The notes beneath the pieces are model-generated. The model saw only the letters and a list, made by a program, of their open reading frames with translations. It made no database searches and was not told the origin of the DNA. A program made the translations under genes and the position numbers. Positions 34,955 through 46,329 of a stretch of DNA of 64,000 nt are shown here, in pieces (the stretch's first letter is position 1; the number at the start of each line of letters is the position of its first letter). This stretch comes from Rhabdophis nuchalis. Its lineage: Eukaryota > Chordata > Lepidosauria > Squamata > Natricidae. The stretch spans positions 325,567,919 through 325,631,918 of the forward strand of contig CM077643.1 of the NCBI GenBank assembly GCA_039707465.1, given 5' to 3'.

Positions 34955-35640
34955 AGTTCGGGAGCGGGCACTTCTGGGCATTCGCAGGACCTTCTATGCA
35001 TGTGTGATGATGTCAGCTTGGCTGCCACTATTGATTTGGCCGAACTGGTGATGACATCAGCACCGCCGCCACTGCCGGTTCAGCCGAACCGGTGCGAACT
35101 GGCAGAATACCACTTCTGCCCAAATCTCCAAAACGATCTGAAGGTCACCAGCCTGAAGGAAGCTAAATGAGCAGAAATTATGTAGAATTTTCTTGGCAAG
35201 TTTTTTGCAGAGTAGATCACCAGGTCCACAAATTAAATATTGGAATAAAATGAAGCTCAGAAATAAATACTGGGATTGCACTGGGTCGCCCAGCAATGAT
35301 GCACATGAGGCAAATTTGGAAACGCAAGGACATCAGTCTGGCAAGCAAATGTAAGTTATCCTCTCTATTATGTTTCCCGTAGCAAGTGGTTCTGCTTAGT
35401 TCAGCGAACCGGCAAATCCCACCACTGGCTGTCGCCCCCCCCCCCGGTGAATCACAAAGCAAAGCTCACATTTTGTAAAACCCCTGCACCCCGTTTTGAC
35501 TGGCAGAGTTCTGCAGGAGACTGAGTGCTGTCACACCCCTGGCCTGGCCCACCCAGCCATGCCCACCCAGCGAGTCATTAGGGCAGAGAACCAGTTGTTA
35601 AAACATTTACAGCCTACCACTGCCCATATCTACCTATGGT
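34955..35640. mobile_element. Fragmented hAT-like elements (GAACCGG family)
   Basis: Several blocks match the family of 7828-8262 and 5551-6852: CTACCAGTTCGGGAG at 34960, GGTTCAGCCGAACCGG at 35078, CAAATCCCACCACTGG at 35413, and AGAGAACCAGTTGTTAAAA at 35586. At least two insertions are mixed. 35110-35400 between them is unassigned. Confidence 0.5.
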
Positions 35641-36035
35641 TGTGAAAGTGGGACCTGAAAAAAAGCAAGACAGGAAGAAAATCAGCTAGTTTGAGCTGTA
35701 GTGCTGAAGAAGGCACTGCATATTCCTTGGACAGCAAAGGTGACTAACAAGCAAATACTACGTAGAGCGCATAACACCAGACCTGTCACTGGAAGGCAAA
35801 ATCACAAAACTGTGTCGCAGTTACTTTGGCCATGTCATACAGAGGAATTCATTGGAGAAAGCAATTAGGTTTGGAAGAGTTAGCAGTAAAAGTAAACCAG
35901 GCCATTAAAGAACCTGGTGGCTGGACACCATTGAAACTGACAGGAGCAAAGAACAACTCAAAGAAATAGGGCAAGATTGGAAGTTGTGGAGAGACCTGCC
36001 CAGAGAATCAGCAGGCATGACTGAATGGATATCAT
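35641..36035 (+). mobile_element. RTE/Bov-B-related LINE fragment
   Basis: Broken plus-strand frames follow the Bov-B-like C-terminal order: a tryptophan/arginine-rich stretch, CAGTTACTTTGGCCATGTCATAC (a YFGHV-like box), and GAAATAGGGCAAGATTGGAAG near the end. It is diverged from the 8828 copy and probably a sister family. Confidence 0.5.
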
Positions 36036-36182
36036 CCTCATTTTTCCTATAGCCATGATGGCAAACCTAAGGCACACATGCCACAGGTGGCACACAGAGC
36101 CCTCTCTGTGGGCACAAGAGCCAATGCCCCAGCTCAGCTATGCTGCACATGCATGCGCGTCTCCTGCTGCCAGCTGATTTTT

Positions 36183-37721
36183 TTATATTGAAAAAGTTTT
36201 ATTGGTTTTACAGTTTTTCAATAGGATAGGGTAAGGGATACAAAGAAATTTTGAGAGCATTCACGTCAAAGTCGTCGGCCCTACCGGGACATCAAAATAG
36301 ATCATTAATAAAAAACATTTTCCATACACTACAAAGTAAAAGCAAGTACATATTTCTAAGTTCTCAGTTCTACGCTGTCAGTCATTTACAAAAATCCAGA
36401 TGCACATGTTTTATTATACAATATTATTCAAAAAATCAAGGCAAAGTTATTTTTTAGATCTAAGTCTCTTGGCAATTGTATCTTCTATCTCTCCTTCCAG
36501 GCCCCCAGCGGGCGGGGCCGTGGCCCCTCCTGCCCCCCCTGGATCTTCCCCCAGGACAGAGGAATGTTTTTTAAAAAAGGCTTCCGCCTCCGCAACTGTT
36601 TTAATCCTCACTCTTCCTCCTTCCCAGAACACCAGCATCCCTTCGGGCATCACCCACCTAAACCAGATCCCGTGGTCAAACAATTTTTTGGACAAGAAGG
36701 AAAATTTCCTTCTTGCTTCTCTAATCTTTCTTGGGATCTGCTTTAGGATAGCAACCTCCTTTTGTTGGTAAATTAACGGACCTCCTCTTTGCACTTTGAT
36801 TTCCTCTCTGGTTGACCTTCTAACAAATTTAACATGTATCTCTCTGGGTACTTCATTTATCCTGGCATATGCAGAGTTAATTCTGTAGGCTAGGTCAATG
36901 TCCCCCCTGATCTCATCCTTAGGTTTATGTAAATAGTCTGCTATAATTGTGCTCATAAGATCAGGGAGGCATTCACCAGATTCCTCAAAAACATTCTGAA
37001 ATCTCAAAAAATATGTCATCCTTTCCATATCAATCCTAGACACATGCCCATTTATTTCCACAACCTCATTAGTAACATTTTTAATCTCTCCCTTAGCCCC
37101 CGCCAGCCCCCCTTCCAGTTCTTCATTCTTCTGTGTGTTCTCCAGCACTTGTTTCCGTGTGTCCAATAATTCCTTTTTAAAGTTGATATTTTCTGCCCTC
37201 TGGGCCTTGATTTCTTGTACCAAAGTTTGTATAACAGATTCAAGAGAGGCCATCCTTAGTTCTAAACTTGCCAGTGCTGATTCTTATGCCATGGTTAGCT
37301 GTTAAAGTCAGTGCCACTAAAATGGCGTTTCTTGGGTGGGGCTGTTGAGGCAAGTCAGGAGCCAAAAGTTCAGTTCAGGGTTGTAAAGTTCAGGAACCAA
37401 GAGAGAAACAATTTTCCAAGTCAATAAGTATAATAACGAAGGCACTCCAGAAAAGAAATCACCAATCCCCAAAAAAAATTCTTCTTTAGTAACCAGAGGG
37501 AGTCCAAATCACAAAGAGACGCTGGGAATTTTCCATAAGTAAAATAGCCATTCAGGGACAGAGAGAAGCCATTTTCCACCGCCCAGACTCAGAGCCAGAA
37601 GGAGAGAGGGGTAAAAAAAAAATGTTTCAAATCAGCCAGACCTAGATACATTGTTTCAAAGACAAACCGCAGACCACTTTCCCTTGTTTCAAACAGTCCA
37701 GATTAAAGATATCCGCTCCTC
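36183..37721 (-). mobile_element. ORF1-only L1-like (HAL1-like) retroelement, copy 2
   Basis: It is bounded by an exact 17-bp duplication, GCTGCCAGCTGATTTTT (36166-36182 and 37722-37738), as expected for target-primed L1 integration. On the minus strand it has ~430 bp of 5' UTR homologous to copy 1 but starting later (5'-truncated), ORF1, the shared ~270-bp 3' region and an AATAAAACTTTTTC end. The target duplication proves this is one integration, so ORF2 was not lost afterwards on either side. Confidence 0.85.
36447..37292 (-). pseudogene. L1 ORF1p-like gene of copy 2, early nonsense
   Basis: The start ATG (37292-37290) is followed by GCA and then TAA, where copy 1 has CAA, so codon 3 is a stop. 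Downstream the frame 36447-37253 stays open for 268 codons with the same coiled coil, RRM-like region (TYFLRFQNV) and C-terminal domain (KFSFLSKKLF, MLVFWEGGRVRI). It ends EDTIAKRLRSKK, presumably the family's normal C-terminus. Re-initiation at an internal start would remove only ~13 residues; whether that happens is unknown. Confidence 0.8.
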
Positions 37722-38115
37722 GCTGCCAGCTGATTTTTGAATCTCTACCATACATGCGCGGGGAACGGGGCGCATGTGGGAGATGTGTGTGCATGCACAG
37801 GGGGCGGGCAGTACCATTGGGGGTGCGGTGCTCCCCCCATGTCCCATGTTTGGTCCCAGGAGGCTTCAGGGAGGCCTGCTCAGCCCAAAACAGGCCAGGG
37901 GAGTGCACTGCCTCCCTGGTGCCCATTTTTTGGTCCCAGGAGGCTTCAGGGAGGCCTGCCCAAAATGGGATGGGGGGCCATGTGCACATGCATGGGGGGC
38001 AGGGGGCAGGGAGGTGTCATGCGCTCATTTCATCGGTGTGGGCACACAACTGTCGCACACATGTGCGTGCTATCGGCACACAACGACAAAAAGGTTAGCC
38101 ATCCCTGTCCTAAAG

Positions 38116-39204
38116 ATAGTGTAGTCCCCAATTCGGGTCTGAGCCTGGTGCCGAAGCCAATGATGGATGCCAGGCACGAGGTGCAGGTTTTCTGATTGCT
38201 TTTTATTGGAGTATTTTTAAAAAACATTTTAAAAAAAAATAAAAATAAAAGTATAATTTTAAAGAAGAGGTTGATCATTCAAACCTTTTTCCTACTGTGA
38301 TTTTTCCACTCAGAATCTATACACAGCAATTTGGTTTTCCAGCTTGAGGGTAAAATACATGAGAATTGTAGCTAACTACCATGCAACTGTAAAATACCAC
38401 CATGGCATTTCTTAATCTGTCTACAAGCCATCTCTGAAGGCCAATATTCTGTAAATATGTAACCTATTTTTAAACACATGCTATGAAAGCTACATTAAAC
38501 CATTTCAGCCCATTTAATGCCAAGCTTCTTATTTGTTCTTCTTGTTACACTGATTAACTAGGAAATTTACAACTTGTCACAAATAATTCTGCATAATCCC
38601 TTCGGCGGGAGATTTTATGGATTTGTGCATGTAGTGTTAGGCCTGAATATAAATGAAAAAGGAATGTAAGGTTTGTTGCCGGTGGACTGAATCCCCAAGG
38701 CAATTGAATCTGCTGTCTAAGGGCCACATTATTATATTCATATCTAAAATGAGAGGGGAATTGACGATCTGTATTTGTTTTATAGTTTTGTATCCCAACC
38801 CAATTCAGCAACAATAGTTTCCAAATTTTTCAGGACGCAAAACCTGTTACCTTTTTTTAAAAAAAAAATCTCAAAACCTCTCATCAAGAAGACATTAATC
38901 CAGAGACATAAAAGTTGTGGGATTCAGCTGAATTTCCCCCCCTTGCCCTTAATTTTCTCACTTGATGGAACCCTATCAAGTTCCCACAAAACTCCAAATT
39001 CTGTAGAACACAGTTTGAAGTAATTTGCCACAGAATAAAGAAACAGGATAATCTCCTCTCCTCCACCAAAGGCCCTATAAATGTTCAGTTCTAATGAAAA
39101 GGGTGGTGGAATATTGTTGTTTTTATGGCTGCCAAGAGGCTGTAGGAACAAGGAGTGCAGGCTCATAGCAGAAAAGGCCACCTAGATGGTCCATATTCTT
39201 GTGT
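38116..39204. other. Unassigned AT-rich DNA
   Basis: About 1.1 kb with A/T runs near 38220-38260 and 38855. No recognisable repeat ends or coding signal. Confidence 0.45.
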
Positions 39205-39525
39205 TGCAGAGGTGGGTTGCTCCCGGTTCGGCTTGGATCAGGCGAACTGGTAGTAGTGGCAGTGGGAGGCTCCGCCCAACCGGCCAGATGCTTCTGTGCA
39301 TGCGCAGAATGCCATCAATCATGGTATTCTTTTGGACCAGCTTTGAAAGTTGGGAATAGGAGGCACTGTTTTATGATAGTTCTCCTTACTCTGTGGTGAG
39401 TTTCAATTGGTATTGAAAGGTGGGGGGAGATCTTACTCATAGTCTCCCAGGGCTCAATACTCTCCTGCAGGGCTCAATACTCTCTCCCCCTGTTTAACAT
39501 CTACATGAAACCAGTTTGATAAACA
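39205..39525. mobile_element. hAT-like left end plus a scrap of L2 reverse transcriptase
   Basis: 39205-39310 matches the GTGGGTTGCTCCCGGTTCGG-type left end of the GAACCGG family. 39440-39515 reads as the QGSILSP...NIYMKP box of L2 ORF2, with the 17-bp string CAGGGCTCAATACTCTC present twice (39449 and 39468). Confidence 0.55.
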
Positions 39526-40374
39526 AACCTTATATATGTAAGAGTAAGTTTTAGTGAACCCATTAGGGATTACTTCTGAATAAATCTGTGTTGATTTGCA
39601 ATTCCAGCCTTTGTTGTTTTACTTGTAAGTACAGTATACCTATAGTGCCTGGCTTTTAATACACCAGGCAGTTTACAAATAAATGATGCCATGCTTTTTC
39701 AGGACACTTGCAAATTTGGGGTCAGGATTTAAGAGTATAACTGCAATTCACTTTCTTTTCAAAGCTTGACTGATATATTATGGATATGTCTGAGAAAATA
39801 CAGTAGAACTTCTGGTCACAATAATAATTTGTTCCATAATTTTGGTCACAAACTGATTTGGTTGTCACCACAACCTAATTTTGGAAATTTGGTGCTTACA
39901 AAAAAAATGGCACAGAAAGGAAATTGGCCAGGGGGGGGGGGGGGAGGATTGTGAATTTTTTGGCCAGAACCCAATTTGGTTGTAGTCAAGAGCATTCATG
40001 ACCAGAGGTTCTACTCTATGGAGAAATTTAAAAAGAAAGCTATTGCTATCTAATAATTATCTTGTCAAACTTTACTATGCATTTTCCCATTTTAACCCTT
40101 TACCCTGTGTTTTAGCTATTGACTGTGGAAACATCATCTGCATAAGTTAACACAGCAACATTTTTTAAAGAGAATATCAAACTAATACTTTATATAAATA
40201 TTTTAATTGACAGGAGTTAGAAAAAGTTCGCACTGATGGCCTGATTCTGTGTCATATTTTTTCCAGATTGTTTTTGCAAAGAAGCCCAGTTTAATTTTTA
40301 ATTTTTTTAAGCCTATTAGGATGGGATTTTAAAAAATCAACTCAAATATTTACCACTACCCTTCAATTTTTCCA
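39526..40374. other. Unassigned DNA with a G13 run near 39938
   Basis: About 850 bp. Around 39795-40015 the text reads like a faint inverted repeat (AGTAGAACTTCTGGTCACAA and GACCAGAGGTTCTACTCTA), probably an old DNA transposon of ~220 bp. Family unknown. Confidence 0.45.
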
Positions 40375-40387
40375 ATTATAATATTAG

Positions 40388-40741
40388 GTAAAAGTAAAGG
40401 TGCCCCTTGCACATATGTGCTAATTGTTCCTGACTCCAAAAGGTGGTGCTCATCTCCATTTCAAAGCTGAAGAGCCAGTGCTATCCAAAGACGTCTCCGT
40501 CGTTGTGGCCAGCATGACTAAACACCAAAGGTGCATGGAGTGCTGTTACCTTCCCGCCAAAGGTAGTTCCTATTTTTCTACTTGCATTTTTATATGCTTT
40601 CAAACTACTAGGTTGGCAGAAGGTGGGACAAATAATGGGAGCTCACTCCATTATGCGGCGCTAGGGATTCGAACTGCCAAACTGCCGACCTATCTGATTG
40701 ACAAGCTCAGCATCTTACCATTGAGCCACCGTGGCCCTTTT
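40388..40741 (-). mobile_element. Sauria-type SINE, full-length
   Basis: On the minus strand it has a tRNA-like head (GGGCCACGGTGGCTCAATGG as box A region, CAGTTCGAATCCC as box B), the family body, and a Bov-B-like tail ending in ACCTTTACTTTTAC. The flanks are an exact 13-bp duplication, ATTATAATATTAG (40375-40387 and 40742-40754). Confidence 0.93.
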
Positions 40742-40754
40742 ATTATAATATTAG

Positions 40755-41797
40755 CAACCTTTTTTCACTGCAGTTATTTATTAGGGGAAAATGAAAAATG
40801 TAAAGTGTTATAATGAATTCAGAAAATGGATGGGTCAGTGCTTTAAAGGAGAAGGTTGATTTTTCACTTACATATTCAGTGTAATTAATTAAAAGCCATT
40901 CCAGAACAACATTCCCAAGTGATCTTTGCAAACCACATTTTCCCTTGTGTATCTTAAATAATTAGGAAGACTTCCTTTGATTAGCATATCAACAACAACC
41001 AAATGAGCATACTGTTTACAGTTAGAATTCTATATTTTTTCCATTCAGTGAAATGATATGATTAATGTTTGTATTAGAATAGATCAATAACAATAAAAAG
41101 ATCAGAAGTTCTGCTTAATTACAGGACCCGTAACTTGATTATATTGTGTCAACTCTAATATTAAAGAAAGAAATGTAATAAAAATAGCATCCAAATAAGA
41201 ATGTAGTGAAAAGAGATGGAAAACAGCCCATTTAGAAAATGTATATAGATAAGTAAGATTGCCTCCAAATTCCCAGATACTGAAATTCATTTGAAAGACA
41301 AGTTCTTGGACTTTTAGCTCAGTTTAGGTGTTGTAAGTATGTAGCTATTGAACTTGAGCTGTTTTAGTGCTCATGTATCATCCAATATTTAAACCTGTCA
41401 GATCAGGAAGTATTGCCATAAAGGGCTCTTCTAAACAGATGTCTATATCACTTCTGAATTGGCTTTATCCCATTCTACCATCACAGTTGAGCAACAGAGC
41501 CAAATCATCAGCCACTAAAAGGAGAAAATTGTGCAGTTGGAGTGTGGCCACTTAGACAGATTCCCCTTTGTAGGAACAATGGTCTCTCATCCCACCTCTG
41601 ACCTTCTCAGCCTCCCACCTGACCGTTGTAATTTAAGCATTGCAAAACCAGAACATTCCTTCACTGCCTTTCTGAAAATGAGGACAAATAAGAGTTCATA
41701 AGCAGTTCACAGACTTGCAACAAGAACTTCAATGAGGAAAAATGTGAGGTTTCCACAAATCATTTAAGAAAGATTGGTGAGGATAAAATGTTGGTGA
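40755..41797. other. Unassigned AT-rich DNA
   Basis: About 1 kb with no recognisable repeat ends, domains or microsatellites. Confidence 0.45.
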
Positions 41798-41805
41798 GGA
41801 CATAT

Positions 41806-42299
41806 CAGTGGAGGGTTTCAAAAAAATTTAGAACCTCTTCTGTAGGTGTGGCCTGCTTTGTGGGAGTGGCTTGCCAGCCATGTGACTGGGTGGGAGTGGC
41901 TTGCCGGCCATGTGAATGGGTGGGAGTGGCTTGGCAGTCATGTGACTGGGTGGGCATGGCCAACTTGTAAAATGTGGTGAAACTCACTTAACAATGCTCT
42001 TGCTTAGCAACCAAAATGTTGGCTCAGAAACTCTGGCATTTGAAGCATGCAAGTCTTAAAGCTATCAAGTTATAAGACCCTTGCACCCCTAACCCTTTAG
42101 GGAAAAAACCCCCAGGGGTGTTCAAACTTGACAGCTTTAAGACTTGTGGACTTCAACTCCCAGAATTCCTCCTCTCGCTCTTCATCTTCATCATGTGCGG
42201 AGGGTGGGGGGAGGGAGCTGGAACTGGTTCTAAACGGCACCGTAGATTTGTGGAACCTTTTCTATAGAAGAGGTTAGAACTGGCAGGAACCCACCCCTG
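41806..42299. mobile_element. hAT-like element with a minisatellite and MITE pieces inside
   Basis: The ends are CAGTGGAGGGTTTC and AACCCACCCCTG. The flanks are an exact 8-bp duplication, GGACATAT (41798-41805 and 42300-42307). Inside are three 30-bp tandem units (41861-41950). At 42045-42165 two arms of the palindromic MITE family meet tail to head (AAGTCTTAAAGCTATCAAGTT and AACTTGACAGCTTTAAGACTT). Confidence 0.9.
41861..41950. repeat. 30-bp minisatellite, three units
   Basis: Units of the form TGGGAGTGGCTTGCC + AGCCATGTGACTGGG repeat with 2-4 substitutions each, followed by a partial unit. Repeats are adjacent with no spacers. Confidence 0.9.
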
Positions 42300-42447
42300 G
42301 GACATATACACAAAAGTGTCCATAATGTCATTGTCAGTTCTGCACAATGGAGTCCATCAACTGGGGCTGTAGTGTGCCAGATGCAGATTATGGTGCCAAC
42401 AAAGATATATTTTAAGATGCTTTCAAATTTCAAAGTTAATAATAGAT

Positions 42448-44017
42448 ATCAATCAATCAATCAATCAATATTTAATTTGTAAACCGCACCCTCTCCCCGA
42501 AGGGACTCAGGGCGGTGCACAGGAAATTAAAAAGCATATAAACATAAACAAATTATAAATATTTAAAATCCAATTAAGCAAACTATAACCCTGCGCTAAA
42601 ATCATTAAAATCCTTAAAACTATACCCCTTAAAATCCCGATTAAAACAATTTAAACATTCAGACTGAAGACTGGCGAGGTAGATTAGGCCAAGTCGGCCT
42701 GATGGAAGAAGTATAGAATAGAATAGAATAGAATATTTATTTCTATAACCGTGTCCTCTCCCTGAGGGGACTCGGAGCGGTGCACAGGGAGAAATTAAAA
42801 CAACATAAAATATATACATAGATAAATACAATAAAAACAAATTAAATCTAACTATCCCTGCACTAAAATTCCCATTTTAAAATTAACATTTCCTAACCCC
42901 TGAGGTAGAGACTAACCTAGGCCGGCCAAGCAGAAAAAGTGAGTTTTTAATTTCTGACGGAAGGAGCGGAGGTCCGTAGTTGTTCTAATGTCGGGGGGAA
43001 GGTCGTTCCAGAGGGCTGGGCCCGCCACAGAGAAGGCCCTTCCCCTGGGCGTCGCCCGCTGACAAAGTCTAGTGGACGGCACCCGGAGAAGTCCCTCTCT
43101 GTGGGAGCGAATCGGCCGGGAGGATGTATGGGGCAGAATCCAATCCCGCAGATAGCTAGGTCCCGATAAAGTAGGTCTTTAACTTTTGGCGGAAGGAGCG
43201 GAAGTCCGTAGTTGTTCTGAGTTCGGGGGGTAGGTCATTCCAGAGAGTTGGGCCCGCCACAGAGAAGGCCCTTCCCATGGGCGTCGCCCGCTGGCATTGG
43301 CTAGTGGACAGCACCCGGAGAAGTCCCTCTCTGTGGAAGCGAATCGGTCGAAGGGATGTATGGGGCAGGGTATGATCCGGCAGATAGCTAGGTCCCGTGC
43401 CATGGAGCGCTTTAAAGATGGTAATCAGCACCTTGAAGCGCACCCGAAAGGCCACAGGCAGCCAGTGCAGCTCGCGCAGGAGCGGTGTCACGTGGGAATG
43501 CCTAGAGGCTCTCAAAATTGCCCGCGCGGCCGCTTTCTGGACTAGCTGTAGTCTTCGTGTGCACCTCAAGGGAAGCCCCATGTAGAGAGCATTACAGTAG
43601 TCTAGACGGGATGTCACGAGTGCATGAGTGACTGTGTGAAGGGCATCCCGGTCCAATAGGGGACGCAACTGGCATACCAGGCGAACCTGGTAGAACGCCC
43701 CCCTGGCCACGGCTGTCACTTGATCTTCCATAGACAGCTGGGTATCCAGGAGGATGCCCAAGTTGCGTGCCCCATCCACAGGGGCTAGATGTTCACCCCT
43801 ATGGCCAGTGATGGAGTAAACTGGTTGTACCGGGATGCCAGAAACCACAGCCACTCGGTCTTGGACGGGTTGAGTTTGAGTCTGTTCCTTCCCATCCAGA
43901 CCCGCACGGCTTCCAGGCACCGGGACATCACTTCGACGGCATCGTTGGGGTGGTTCGGGGTAGATATGTACAGCTGCGTATCGTCAGCGTAGAGATGGTA
44001 CTCTACCCCAAAACCAC
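42448..44017 (-). mobile_element. L2-clade LINE copy, interrupted by another L2
   Basis: The outer copy has its 3' UTR at 42470-42712 (preceded by an (ATCA)n tail) and its ORF2 C-terminal half at 43168-44017, up to the YADD region (TACAGCTGCGTATCGTCAGCG reversed). The 3' end of a second L2 sits between the two pieces. Confidence 0.85.
42713..43167 (-). mobile_element. L2-clade LINE 3' end inserted in another L2
   Basis: A complete L2 3' end with its (ATAGA)n tail at 42713-42735, a 3' UTR (GTGTCCTCTCCCTGAGG) and the ORF2 end. AAGTA flanks both sides of the join in the outer copy. It has the same orientation as its host. Confidence 0.8.
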
Positions 44018-44050
44018 CTGCCCCTCCTGATATATAATCAGGAGGGGCAG
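44018..44050. repeat. Perfect 14-bp inverted repeat (hairpin)
   Basis: CTGCCCCTCCTGAT and ATCAGGAGGGGCAG are separated by ATATA, immediately at the 5' boundary of the L2 insertion. It is not part of the L2 sequence seen in the plus-strand copy at 47213-49915. Confidence 0.9.
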
Positions 44051-45340
44051 AAGATATATGTCTTTCCTTCCTTATTTCTGTTTTGCAAATATGTCACTGG
44101 GAGAGTTTGGTGAATGTCAGAAATGTCATCTTCAGATCACTAAATCTGGGAAAGTAAGATTGCTTTGACAACTCTTAAATGAGTAGAAAGTAAAAAGCAT
44201 TGCATTTGACATACAGGGGAAAAATCAATATATGCTAGATGGTACTTGCAAATCAATAGATGGATGGAATTGTTTGGAGCAATATAAATAGCATATGTTG
44301 ATCTATTCTTCTCTCATACACACTTATTTCAGAATCAATCTTGATATAAGAGCACCTTTTCTAAGTCTTCTGTTATAGAAGATTAATTTACCAAATTTCT
44401 TGCTCTGGTTATGTCATTGTCAGTCATTTTCTCATGGACTAATAAACTGCTGTTTTGCAGAGTGGGTAAAAAGCAGAGCTTTTGAAGCAAACCTGCCCCA
44501 TTCCTATTGTCTAATTTTCTTAGATGCTAATTTTATTATTATAATTATAAAATTTATTAAAATTATTATCTAATTTTATTATCTAATTTTCTTAGATAAA
44601 CTAGACTTAACGACTAGTTAAATACACTTTTAACCAATACAGAATGGTTATTTTCAATCCCATTTTAAACATTCTCATAGAATATAAATGTAATGTATGC
44701 ATTTTCTGTTAATTAGATAAGATTTTAATTCCCTTTCAATAGGTATCATTACATTTTTTAAATTTGTCAACCAGCATCACTGCTATGAAATAGATGGCCA
44801 TATAAAATATTTAAATAAACAAATTTAAAAAGTTATTTGGTTTTAACATAGCAAGCCTTAAGAAAGGGGAATTGAAACTCTTGATTTGTAATTTTATATA
44901 ATTAAGTATCACCATTATTTCTAAACAGCAGGTCAGGATTCTTCCTGAACTAACCATAGCCATTTTTTTTCACACTAATTTCTACTACTTGAAAATTTTC
45001 TTGAAATACATTTATTGAAAATTCTCAGGGATATGTTTTCCTTTGAAAGCATTAAATGAAATGCATTAATACATTTTCACATTTATTGAGGTCCTATATG
45101 TTTCCCTATTTATCTAACACTATACCACATCCAGCCTTGCTTATTGTCATTCTTAGAAACTTGGCTGTGTCATAACTTTTTGCTGCTCAGTTTATAGATT
45201 CTCTAATTTACTGTATTTTTTTAATTTCCAAATGCTTCCACATTTTGATGCAGGGTTGCTCTGTATTCTCAAACACCTGTTAAACTTTATTTAAAAGAAG
45301 TCCATGATCGTGCCTAATTTAGCATTTATTATATCCATGT
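44051..45340. other. Unassigned AT-rich DNA
   Basis: About 1.3 kb, strongly AT-rich, with local TTATTATAATTATAA-type simple sequence at 44530-44590. No repeat ends or genes recognised. Confidence 0.5.
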
Positions 45341-45351
45341 ATTACACTCAA

Positions 45352-45707
45352 AGTGATGCGGTGGCTAAGTGGCTAAGATGCTGAGCTTGTCAATGAGAAA
45401 GGTCAGCAGTTTGGCAGTACAAATGCTTAGCACTGCATAATGGAGTGAGCTCCCGTTACTTGTCCCAGCTTCTGCCAACCTAGCAGTTTGAAAGCATGTA
45501 AAAATGCAAGTAGAAAAATAGGAAACACATTTGGTGGGAAGGTAACAATGTTCTGTGCGTCTTCGGCATTTAGTCATATTGGCCACATGACCATGGAGAC
45601 ATCTTCGGACAGCGCTGGCTCTTCGGCTTTGAAACGGAGATGAGCACCGCCCCCTAGATCCAGAAATGACTAGCACGTATGTGTGTGGGAACCTTTACCT
45701 TTACCTT
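45352..45707 (+). mobile_element. Sauria-type SINE, full-length
   Basis: It has a tRNA-like head (GATGCGGTGGCTAAGTGG), the body block AAGCATGTAAAAATGCAAG and the Bov-B-like tail CCTTTACCTTTACC. The flanks are an exact 11-bp duplication, ATTACACTCAA (45341-45351 and 45708-45718). Box B is damaged (GCAGTACAAATGC). Confidence 0.93.
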
Positions 45708-45737
45708 ATTACACTCAATGATCTTAAGTTTCTGCTT

Positions 45738-46083
45738 ATACATTGAGTCCTCAAACAACCACTTGTTATGCGGTTCAGAGATGCAACAGCGCTAAATGGG
45801 GGAGACTTATGATTGGTCCTCATAATTCCAGTTGTCATCATATCCCCACATTCATGTGACTACCATTTGCAATCACTGCAGGCTTCCAATAAGCCATGTC
45901 AGTGGGGGAACCGGCAAGAAGTCACAAATGGCGATAGTGTGACTCTGGGAGGCTACAATTGCATTGGAAGTGCCTAACGACAGCAACTTTAATCACTGCA
46001 GCTGTCACTGTAAGTCAGTGCAGCCACATGCCACTGTATAATACAACAATGTATTAACCATCAATAAGCAAGGACTACCTATA
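45738..46083. mobile_element. TIR DNA element (TTAAGTGA-rich family), decayed
   Basis: It starts ACATTGAGTCCTCAAACAACC and ends AAGGACTACCTATA, with family motifs (GCAATCACTGCAG, AATCACTGCAGCTGTCACTG) between. A further old hAT-like scrap (GGGGATCCCCCAAGACCC) follows at about 46090-46150. 46150-46329 is unassigned. Confidence 0.5.
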
Positions 46084-46329
46084 CTATATTCTAATGTTTC
46101 TTAAATGTGGTCCTAGGACACCTGGGGATCCCCCAAGACCCTTTCAGAGACCCACAAAATCAACATTATTTGCCACTGAAATGACCTATGAAGCGAAAAT
46201 GAAGCAGGAGAGTGACTTTCCAATTTCCACCATTTAATTTTTCACCGCTAACACAATCTTCAAAAAAAACCAACCAATTCCTCTGTACACAGACATCATC
46301 AAGTGATCTACACAGAAATCAGGTTGATT

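Larger units (their letters stand above)
36053..38107. mobile_element. hAT-like element ('GGTTAGCCAT' family) split by an L1-like insert
   Basis: The ends are CCATGATGGCAAACC and GGTTAGCCATCCCTG, flanked by TCCTATAG and TCCTAAAG (7 of 8). Its own sequence is 36053-36182 plus 37739-38107, including two tandem copies of GGTCCCAGGAGGCTTCAGGG (37852 and 37932). Confidence 0.85.

Noticed and set aside
41861..41950. 30-bp repeats that could suggest a CRISPR array
   Set aside because: Only three units, directly adjacent with no spacers, inside a eukaryotic hAT element.
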